NCBI GenBank assembly: GCA_031002005.1
Contig: CM061920.1
Span: 116,550,095-116,614,094 of the forward strand
Source: Vandiemenella viatica
Lineage: Eukaryota; Arthropoda; Insecta; Orthoptera; Morabidae
DNA: 64,000 bases
Reading direction: 5' to 3'
In this document: in pieces, positions 56,425-64,000 of the stretch
Layout of the letters: each line of letters opens with the position of its first letter
Position numbering within the stretch: position 1 is the first letter of the stretch
Program-made: the position numbers and the translations under genes
Notes under the pieces: generated by a model
What the model was told of the DNA's origin: nothing
What the model saw: the letters and a program-made list of their open reading frames with translations, nothing else
The model's database searches: none

Positions 56425-57204
56425 TATTGCAGATAACCCTCTACTCACAATAAGTACATGTTATAGTTTTAATGTAAATGTGTTTAATTAGTGCATGTTA
56501 ATTACTCCATGTAAAGGAAAGTATTGTTCCAAGTCATGTTAACGGACGCTGCTTCTTACCTAACTGTATTAATCGTTCGAATGTAAAAGTCGACAAACTA
56601 ACGCCAGAGTCAAGCGATGTAAAAGAAAGTACTGCTCTAAATAATGTCGATGATAGCTTTTCGTTGACTATAAATTTGATGATGTAGTAAATAGCAGCCC
56701 TATGGAAATTAATATGTTACATGATAAGAACACCACAATAAGTGAATTAACTGATGAGTTGGGATGTCTTGGGGGTAGTGTCTTCGACATCATTGGTTGG
56801 TGGGGTTTCATTAGGCATGACCTTGCCTAAATAGAATGGACAGTGTGTAGTTTACGGGTTGTCAGGTAAAGTTGCGAGGAAGCCCACATCCAGTGATGAT
56901 GGGTTCATGACTGTGCCTTTTCTAGGTTAAGAGCTGCTGGTGAGGGGGTAAAAATAGGTGATCAAAGAGATAAGTATTGTAGATCTACAATGGAAAAAAC
57001 CACCAATGCTAAAGAACAGATGATGCTGCTAAAACAATAACTGACGGGGACAGAACTGAGAAGGCGAAGGTTGAGGATGAAGGTATTTTAAAGGCAATGA
57101 TAGTGTTACAGGTGACCTTAGAAGTATAATGAACACAGTAATAGAATTTTCAACCTTAATAGAGATACACGAACCGCTGGTGATTGTTGGGGCAGAGTCG
57201 TAAG
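56425..57204. other. No gene recognised
   Basis: Non-coding by inspection. Short frames are scattered with no motif or splice context. Confidence 0.35.
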
Positions 57205-57365
57205 GCTCCTCTGCATAATCGCCCATGATGGGCTATTAAAAAAAGTGGCCATCATCGTCGCGATCATGGATTGCTGTCAACACAATCGTGATGACTCCTC
57301 TTCACAATTGTCCATGATGGGGAATTAAAAACGTGGCCATCATCGTCGCGATCATGAGTTGCTGT
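57205..57365. repeat. Two tandem copies of an 89-bp unit
   Basis: CCATGATGGG starts at 57223 and 57312. Both copies continue with TATTAAAA or AATTAAAA, then GTGGCCATCATCGTCGCGATC and TTGCTGTC. The GTGGCCATCATCGTCG core is nearly unchanged between copies. Confidence 0.75.
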
Positions 57366-57599
57366 CTGTGAATTTTCAGTTACTGTTCTGTTGAAAATGG
57401 ATGTCAAAGTGATAGCGGCTTGTGGTGATTATGGATTAATAAGCTACCCTGTGTTACGCAATCATAATTTTATAGATTCCTTGAGGTTTTGTTTTAGTTA
57501 GGTTTTTGTTTGTTGTGTTGGTTGATGACTGAGTCGTGATATTGAAATCAATTATTGCAAATTCCATTTACGAATCGTGCAACCTCAGAAGGAAGTCCG

Positions 57600-57790
57600 A
57601 TGTAGGCCGGGCGCACATTGACGCGCAGTTGACGCAGGCGGCGCATCACAGTTTCTGTGTGTCTATCTTTTGGGGCGGAACGGCGCGTATTGAGACGCAG
57701 AGCAGGGCAGCGCAGTACTGCGCCGCACGAGGCCTGCGCCACGTTGTGTTCACGACACAGAAACTGTGCCACGCAGATCACTCGTGCCGG
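57600..57790. repeat. GC-rich inverted-repeat segment, possible MITE
   Basis: CACAGTTTCTGTGT (57647-57660) is mirrored by ACACAGAAACTGTG (57755-57768), with GGCGCAT/CACGCAG-type flanks extending the match. A local palindrome GGCAGCGCAGTACTGCGCC lies between (about 57706-57724). The CpG-rich block of about 190 bp stands out from AT-rich neighbours. No clear terminal duplication is found. Confidence 0.45.
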
Positions 57791-57915
57791 TTTTTTCGTA
57801 ACACTTCTTTGTTATCTATAATCTTTCTTTACTTATATAATCATTTTCAACTATGGAAAAATAAATTGATTAACCTGGTGAGTAACCAGCCTTCGATTCA
57901 CAATATCAGTCATAA

Positions 57916-60886
57916 TCTTATATATATATAAAAATAGACGTTGTTTTTTCCTATATTTCACTTTTCAGCCACCACTACCTTGCACAGATCACTGATGTTT
58001 GTTGGTGGAAGTAGCATGGAGTTTCCTGTCGTGCACAACGTTGGCCGAATGCCGATAGCTGTGGGGATGTGGGAGATATAATGATTAAAGTTGGTCAGTG
58101 CAGGGCGTTTTCATATTTCGACCAAAAATTCGTTTCTCCGTATACTTCTCTTTCCTGCCACAACTACATAACATAGACCTTTGGTATTTGTGTGTGGTAG
58201 TAGAATCGTCTTTCCTGTCGTGCACTATGGTTGTTAGATGTCGGTAGCTATGGGGGTGTGGGAGATATGGGGGTTGAAAGTGGTCGACCTGTGGCAATTT
58301 CATACTTCTGCCAAAGACAAAAGTGTCATGGTGTATCACTTTTCAGCGAAAACTATAGATCACAGATAACTGGTGTTTGTGTGTAGTAGTAGCACAGAGT
58401 CACCTTTCGATCACAACAGCGGCCCGATTTTCAGAAACTGTGGTACTGTGGTAGATATGGTGGTTGTAAGTGGCCGACCAAGGATATTTTCGTATTTCGA
58501 CTGTCTCCGCATATGTCACTTTTCTGCCACAACTACATAGCATAGAGCATTGGTGTTTGTGTTTGGTAGTAGAATCGTATCTCATGTAGTGCACTATGGT
58601 TGTTAGATGTCGGTAGCTATGGGGGTGTGGGAGATATGGGGGTTGAAAGTGATCGACCTGTGGCAATTTCATACTTCTGCCAAAGACAAAAGTGTCATGG
58701 TGTATCACTTTTCAGCGAAAACTATAGATCACAGATAACTGGTGTTTGTGTGTAGTAGTAGCACAGAGTCACCTTTCGATCACAACAGCGGCCGATTTTC
58801 AGAAACTGTGGTACTGTGGTAGATATGGTGGTTGTAAGTGGCCGACCAAGGATATTTTCGTATTTCAACTGTCTCCGCATATGTCACTTTTCTGCCACAA
58901 CTACATAGCATAGAACATTGGTGTTTGTGTTTGGTAGTAGAATCGTATCTCATGTAGTGCACTATGGTTGTTAGATGTCGGTAGCTATGGGGGTGTGGGA
59001 GATATGGGGGTTGAAAGTGATCGACCTGTGGCAATTTCATACTTCTGCCAAAGACAAAAGTGTCATGGTGTATCACTTTTCAGCGAAAACTATAGATCAC
59101 AGATAACTGGCGTTTGTGTGTAGTAGTAGCACAGAGTCACCTTTCGATCACAACAGCGGCCGAATTTCAGAAACTGTGTTACTATGGTAGATAAGGTGGT
59201 TGTAAGTGGCCGACCAAGGTTATTTTTTGAATTTCGACTGTCTCCGCATATGTCACTTTTCTGCCACAACTACAAAGCATAGAACATTGGTGTTTATGTA
59301 TGGTAGTAGTAATCGTATCTCATGTAGTGCACTATGGTTGTTAGATGTCGGTAGCTATGGGGGTGTGGGAGATATGGGGGTTTGAAAGTGATCGACCTGT
59401 GGCAATTTCATACTCCTGCCAAAGACAAAAGTGTCATGGTGTATCACTTTTCAGCGAAAACTATAGATCACAGATAACTGGTGTTTGTGTATAGTAGTAG
59501 CACAGAGTCACCTTTCGATCACAACAGCGGCCGATTTTCAGAAACTGTGGTACTGTGGTAGATATGGTGGTTGTAAGTGGCCGACCAAGGATATTTTCGT
59601 ATTTTCGACTGTCTCCGCATATGTCACTTTTCTGCCACAACTACATAGCATAGAGCATTGGTGTTTGTGTTTGGTAGTAGAATCGTATCTCATGTAGTGC
59701 ACTATGGTTGTTAGATGTCGGTAGCTATGGGGTGTGGGAGATATGGGGGTTGAAAGTGATCGACCTGTGGCAATTTCATACTTCTGCCAAAGACAAAAGT
59801 GTCATGGTGTATCACTTTTCAGCGAAAACTATAGATCACAGATAACTGGCGTTTGTGTGTAGTAGTAGCACAGAGTCACCTTTCGATCACAACAGCGGCC
59901 GAATTTCAGAAACTGTGTTACTGTGGTAGATATGGTGGTTGTAAGTGGCCGACCAAGGATATTTTCGTATTTCGACTGTCTCCGCATATGTCACTTTTCT
60001 GCCACAACTACATAGCATAGAGCATTGGTGTTTGTGTTTGGTAGTAGAATCGTATCTCATGTAGTGCACTATGGTTGTTAGATGTCGGTAGCTATGGGGG
60101 TGTGGGAGATATGGGGGTTGAAAGTGATCGACCTGTGGCAATTTCATACTTCTGCCAAAGACAAAAGTGTCATGGTGTATCACTTTTCAGCGAAAACTAT
60201 AGATCACAGATAACTGGCGTTTGTGTGTAGTAGTAGCACAGAGTCACCTTTCGATCACAACAGCGGCCGATTTCAGAAACTGTGGTACTGTGGTAGATAT
60301 GGTGTTGTAAGTGGCCGACCAAGGATATTTTCGTATTTCGACTGTCTCCGCATATGTCACTTTTCTGCCACAACTACATAGCATAGAGCATTGCTGTTTG
60401 TTTTCGTAGTAGAATCGTATCTCATGTAGTGCACTATGGTTGTTAGATGTCGGTAGCTATGGGGGTGTGGGAGAAATGGGGGATAAAATGGTCGACCTGC
60501 GGCAATTTCATATTTCTGCCAAAGACGCATGTGTCACGTTGTATCACTTTTAAGTGAAAACTATCAATCGCAGATTACCGGCGTTTTTGTGTGGTAGTAA
60601 CACAGAGTCACCCATCGATCACAACGTTGGCCGAAATTCGGTAACTGTGGGAGTGTGTGAGATATGGTGTTCGAAATTGGTCGATCATGAATATTTTCGT
60701 ATTTCATCCAAAGACTTGTGTGTATCCGTAAATTTTACTTTGCTGCCGGAACTACATAGCGCAGAAGACTGGTATTTGTGTGTGGTAATAGTATCGAGTC
60801 TCCCATCGTGCATTATGGTGGTTAGATGTCTACAGCTGTCAATATGAATACTTTACAATCACGAACGAAGTTGTGGGTACCAGCTA
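57916..60886 (+). mobile_element. Helitron family A, expanded copy with six 369-bp tandem units
   Basis: The 5' end is TCTTATATATATATAAAA after A. The 3' end is CACGAACGAAGTTGTG then GGTACCAGCTA, joined directly to a family B element. The marker CGATCACAACAGCGGCC or its variant starts at 58408, 58777, 59145, 59516, 59884 and 60252 (periods 368-371). The units are about 97 percent alike by eye, so amplification is recent. It is otherwise collinear with 48043-49908. Confidence 0.8.
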
Positions 60887-61641
60887 TTATATTATAAATG
60901 TGGAAGTAAGTTTCTGTTTTTGTTACGTTTTGACGACTAAATGGCTATATCAATATTGATGGAATTTAACAATGAAATAGTGTAGGAAGGACACAGGACA
61001 TTTTTTCGGCATGAATAACAGTTTTAGTCACGAAATTTTAAGAACTTATCGAATGATGAAAGACAGACAGATTCGTGTGTTAGTCTGTAATGTTACGTTG
61101 GTTGCTCAGTCACGCAATCTGTTAGTGTTTGATTTATTAATAAATTTCGATAAGAAACAAAACTTATTATTTAGTATAGAAGTCAATTTGCTCTGCACTG
61201 TACTATTCATTTGTGTCTGTATAAAAGTTTCTGGCACCAATTTGTCTTCCTTTTTGACATGCCTTACGGACGTAAACCTGGCCTAAGGTGCAGGTCTAGA
61301 AGACAATGTGCTGCTATTAGATTATAAGATTCAGATGCTCATGTTGAATAAAGAAGAAAAAACCAAGCTGAAATAAAGCTGCCATCAGTTAACCCACCCC
61401 CCCCCCCCACACACACACACATCCCCGCACCTTCGCTTACTTTTCTGTTTTTAAATATGTTGTAAATTGATTCTCTTCATGAGACAGATTAGATGATAGG
61501 ATGATATAATGATGGCTTTCCATCATATTATGTCGACTCGGTGTTGTTTGGGACAAATCTTACGTTACTAACAGTTTTCTATATCCAATTCTGGAATTGA
61601 AACTCCAAGTCCACGCGTACGAAGTCGCGGGTAACAGCTAG
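60887..61641 (+). mobile_element. Helitron family B, copy 2
   Basis: It starts TTATATTATAAATGTGGAAG directly behind the family A end and ends TAACAGCTAG (61641) with T... replaced by TAAATA in the host. The start has TT where copy 1 has TC. The sequence is nearly collinear with 53294-54080, including the C run and ACAC tract near 61395-61425. Confidence 0.78.
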
Positions 61642-61873
61642 TAAATACATAAAAATTAAATTTAAACAAGAAATTTGGACAATGAGCCCAACAAGTGGGG
61701 AGTAAATTCATCATTTATTTGTCATACGATTGTCCACTTACAATTTTCACTTTTATTTTCTCTTTTTAAATGCATTTTTAATAAAACTTAAAAAAGATTG
61801 ATATATAGGCTATTATTACATTATTTGTTTTCTTATTATTTGTACTACATCTTTCAATAGTGTCCCCGAGAAA

Positions 61874-61919
<46 letters not shown>

Positions 61920-62290
61920 AGGATTCTTGTGAAGACAATTTCCATAATAATTTGTTAACACTGCTTTTTTTATTTTCAAGTATTTCTTATGTTTTGTTAT
62001 CTAGTTTTCTTAAAAATATAATATGAAATAAAAGAGAAATACATTTTATAAATGTCATGTACCGTCAAACTAAATAAATAACCACGAAAATACAGCGAGA
62101 TTTTCTTCAGTTCTAATAGGTATTTGAGCGTTTTCGAGAAAATAACAGGTTAGATTATGCCGTGAATCTCCGCTCGAGTCATCCGGTAATCTTTTGAGAA
62201 TTCTCTTGTCACTGCAAAAGCCAGATGAGACTTTCTTCTTTTCATATACTCACTCTTGCATAGTTTTATGTAACTCAACTTAAGTTAAAG
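61642..62290. other. AT-rich sequence with a 42-T run
   Basis: T run at 61877-61918, possibly the A tail of a minus-strand retroposed sequence whose body I cannot identify. No gene. Confidence 0.4.
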
Positions 62291-62299
62291 TAATAACAG

Positions 62300-62446
62300 A
62301 CAATTTCCATAGTATCGGTCACAGGTCTTAATGAATCATTGAAAAAAACATTCTGAATCAATCTGACCCGTCTTCAGTTCGAGTAACTTTCGTCGAATTG
62401 CGTTTCTGGTCTTTATGATACTACGTTTAGTTGTTGTTGGGTCCAT
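62300..62446 (-). pseudogene. Start of a Polinton (Maverick) gene, decayed
   Basis: On the minus strand ATG at 62446 begins MDPTTTKRSIIKTRNAIRRK, a basic, helical start that I associate with a small Polinton gene that follows the ATPase cluster. A frameshift in a T run near 62340 separates it from NDSLRPVTDTMEIV, and then similarity fades. It starts 30 bp after the preceding minus-strand stop, the close spacing usual in Polintons. Its function is uncertain. Confidence 0.4.
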
Positions 62447-62476
62447 GTTAACTCACCGAATGAAGCTTGTGGGTGT

Positions 62477-62965
62477 TCACTGTACTATTTTATATCTCAT
62501 TGTTAATGTTGCTGCAAATGGCTTATGGGTTTGACCATTTACAGTTGCTGGGAAAAAACTAAGTTTATCACCTCGCTTCACGTAGAGTAACCTTGCATCT
62601 TTAACCCAATTCAATCTTACCTCAACCCTGTGCGGTTTGACTATTGAGAGGATTACACCATTGATAGGGATTTCATAATAGTTTAGACCTATCTCTAGTA
62701 TATATGCGTGATCTTGAAGAATATCCCTTACCGCAATAGTTACGACCATAGTCACTTCTGCCGTCTACAATTATTCGATAAATTTTCCTAGTTTATCAAC
62801 ATATCGTTTGGTAGAAGCATCATCTTCGTTGATGGGGTCAGCAACGTGTTTCAGTATTCTACCATGACAATCCAAATTACCCTTCTTCTTAAGAAGGATG
62901 TGTTGAGGTTGGTACACCAATACCCTCTTGTTCTGTGTCGCTGAAGTTTTCCCAAACTTGTCCAT
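62477..62965 (-). pseudogene. Small Polinton virion-type gene with two in-frame stops
   Basis: On the minus strand ATG at 62965 opens 64 codons, including DASTKRYVDKLGK, a segment like those in phage-type fibre or trimer proteins (DA-x-TK-x-YVD). TAA and TAG close together follow near 62771 and 62765, after which the same frame stays open to 62477 (92 more residues, with VKPHRVEVRLNWVKDARLL). The shared frame suggests one original protein of about 160 residues broken by two point mutations, though two adjacent genes are possible. It starts 28 bp after the ATPase stop. A capsid-associated role is inferred from context only. Confidence 0.45.
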
Positions 62966-62993
62966 GCTGTCAGTACATAGGGTGTTCGGCTAT

Positions 62994-64000
62994 TTATTCA
63001 AATCCGTTGCGGTACTTTCCAATATACATGTTGCAGTCTTTGTCAATAACCAAAAATCCATGTTTACGCTCATTCCAGCAGTACCCACATAGGTTCTAAA
63101 ATTCGTTGAACGTCATGTCGGTGTTGACGTGATCGTTGTAAATGTGTTTGAGATTCATATAGTCCTGTTTAAAGATTACGATCATGTTAGCATTGCCTCT
63201 AATCAACTGTTTCGGTATCCGGCTATATGTCTGACACAAGTAAAATGAATCCACTGATCTGATCTGATCTGTGCTTACCATGCAGAAGTAATCTCGTATA
63301 TTATTCTGCTTCTCACACGAAACATCGTCAAACACAAACACAGAATTAGGTAGAGCTTCACGTGGAGGAGGTACACTTTGATTATCAGTATCACTTATCA
63401 CTAAATGTCAAATACTGAATTTCTTTAAGGGGGCACGTGAGGTGAAATGGGGGGGGGGTCCGGTGAAATCTCACCAAGGGGGGGAAAAAAAAATTGATCG
63501 ACTACAGAGCTAAAAAAAAAAAAAAAAAAAAACCTACAATTGACGCGAAAGTCGATTATAGGGTGGGTTTACGTCGAAATGTGTGGGTGGTGGGTGTCAC
63601 CAGATTTTGGTAGGGTGAGACCTAAAAAAAAAAGGTATCAAAAAGTGGCAAGCCGGTTTCTAGGGGGGATCTCACGGACCAGATCTCACCGGGCGGGGGG
63701 GGGGGGGGATCGGGCCAGATCTCACGAAATTTCACCAGATGGTGAGGGGGGGGATCCGGAAAAACACCTCAAGTAATTTATGGATGTCCCTCAATGGGTT
63801 CTAATATTTTCCCTAGTAACTGATACTTTGGCTGGTACAACAACTTGGAAAACACGTATACATTTTCAAATCTAATACCTTTGGGATGTTCCAGCAGGGA
63901 GAGCACAAGATTGGTTTTACCACACTTTGATGGGCAACAAATTATTGCCCTCACTGTCTCAGGGAACAGAGGTCCGTTCTTCCGCATAGTATTGGTGCCG
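62994..64000 (-). pseudogene. Polinton/Maverick packaging ATPase (A32/FtsK-HerA type), interrupted
   Basis: Minus strand, continuing beyond the window edge. The first part (63987-63778) has the P-loop CCPSKCGKTNLV, in which the usual first Gly of GxxxxGKT is Cys. The second part (63401-63096) has the Walker B VFVFDDV and FYLCQTYSRIPKQLIRGNAN with the sensor-like region. After an in-frame TAG at 63096 the frame continues to 62994, ending with GFLVIDKDCNMYIGKYRNG-type residues. About 350 bp of foreign G-rich DNA (63431-63777) splits Walker A from Walker B, and there is a frame break near 63395. This enzyme pumps DNA into capsids in related viruses. Here it is dead. Confidence 0.75.
63431..63777. 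mobile_element. G-rich insertion inside the ATPase pseudogene
   Basis: It contains several G runs (about 63450, 63478, 63699 and 63746), A runs (63483-63493 and 63513-63532), and repeated CTCACC/GGTGA phrases (GTGAAATCTCACC, AGATCTCACCGGG, TTTCACCAGATGGTGAG). The outer ends show weak inverted similarity (CACGTGAGGTG versus ACTTGAGGTG). It may be a small unknown non-autonomous element. The limits are estimated from where the ATPase protein similarity stops and resumes. Confidence 0.45.

Noticed and set aside
57536..57931. 131-codon plus-strand frame in the GC-rich inverted-repeat segment
   Set aside because: The frame is open mainly because of the CpG-rich inverted repeat, and no domain is seen.
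48534..60183. Repeated minus-strand frames of 60-102 codons in the Helitron family A copies (begin MIHHDTFVF)
   Set aside because: They recur once per 369-bp unit and are disrupted wherever a unit has an indel. There is no start context or domain, so this is a by-product of the tandem repeat.
48043..61641. CRISPR-like array, because of regular repeats
   Set aside because: The units are 369 and about 335 bp with no short repeat/unique spacer pattern, and the DNA is eukaryotic Helitron sequence.

Overview
The window is eukaryotic nuclear DNA dominated by transposable elements. It is almost certainly from an insect with a large, repeat-rich genome. The evidence is a set of insect element types: tRNA-derived SINEs carrying a conserved central block common in polyneopteran insects, CR1-, RTE- and Jockey-type LINEs, CTAG-terminated Helitrons, hAT MITEs, a PIF/Harbinger remnant, an errantivirus-like Env and a Polinton (Maverick) gene block. 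I cannot name the species. A polyneopteran such as a grasshopper or stick insect is my best inference. Only two stretches look like possible host-gene exons: a TSSK-like kinase exon (8233-8461, minus) and a THAP-type first exon (9453-9596, plus). A 1000-N assembly gap lies at 37057-38056.

Layout. 1-2470: 3' part of an env-bearing LTR element, then a retroposed segment with a long A tail. 2.7-3.2 kb: CR1-like LINE scrap. 4.6-5.4 kb: GC-rich stretch with promoter-like motifs. 5.77-6.52 kb: short Helitron. 7.5 kb: SINE. 8.2-9.6 kb: the two candidate host exons. 10-12.5 kb: a diffuse repeat family interrupted by a complete SINE with a 13-bp target duplication. 12.5-15.9 kb: broken RTE-like LINE. 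16.3-17.5 kb: broken cysteine-rich repeat-family gene (minus). 18.1-25.4 kb: a 7.3-kb element with about 1.42-kb terminal inverted repeats. 25.4-27.4 kb: more of the diffuse repeat family. 29.2-30.3 kb: PIF/Harbinger remnant. 30.8-37 kb: two head-to-tail Jockey-type LINEs, the second represented only by a 5' monomer array. 38.4-39.5 kb: CR1-like LINE. 39.5-44.2 kb: nothing convincing. 44.2-61.6 kb: Helitron-rich region with concatenated Helitrons, a tandem duplication and two hAT elements. 62.3-64 kb: decayed Polinton genes on the minus strand.

The most interesting item is the 18119-25393 element. It has near-identical long inverted arms with 5'-AG...CT-3' ends, a perfect 6-bp flanking duplication (AATATT), and four CACGTG boxes per arm region. 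It carries one gene-like unit: three 171-bp tandem repeats, a TATA box, a GT-AG intron, overlapping reading frames and a poly(A) signal. Its product is unknown to me. The ends resemble Polintons, but no Polinton gene is visible inside. The second highlight is the Helitron district, where three Helitron families abut with no spacer in two separate arrays (48043-54080 and 57916-61641) and one family carries 0, 3 or 6 extra 369-bp repeats. The third is the Jockey pair, with an ORF1/ORF2 stop-start overlap (TAATG) and 5'-UTR monomers of about 114 bp.

Almost all coding potential belongs to decayed mobile elements, so no pathway or operon can be assembled from the window.
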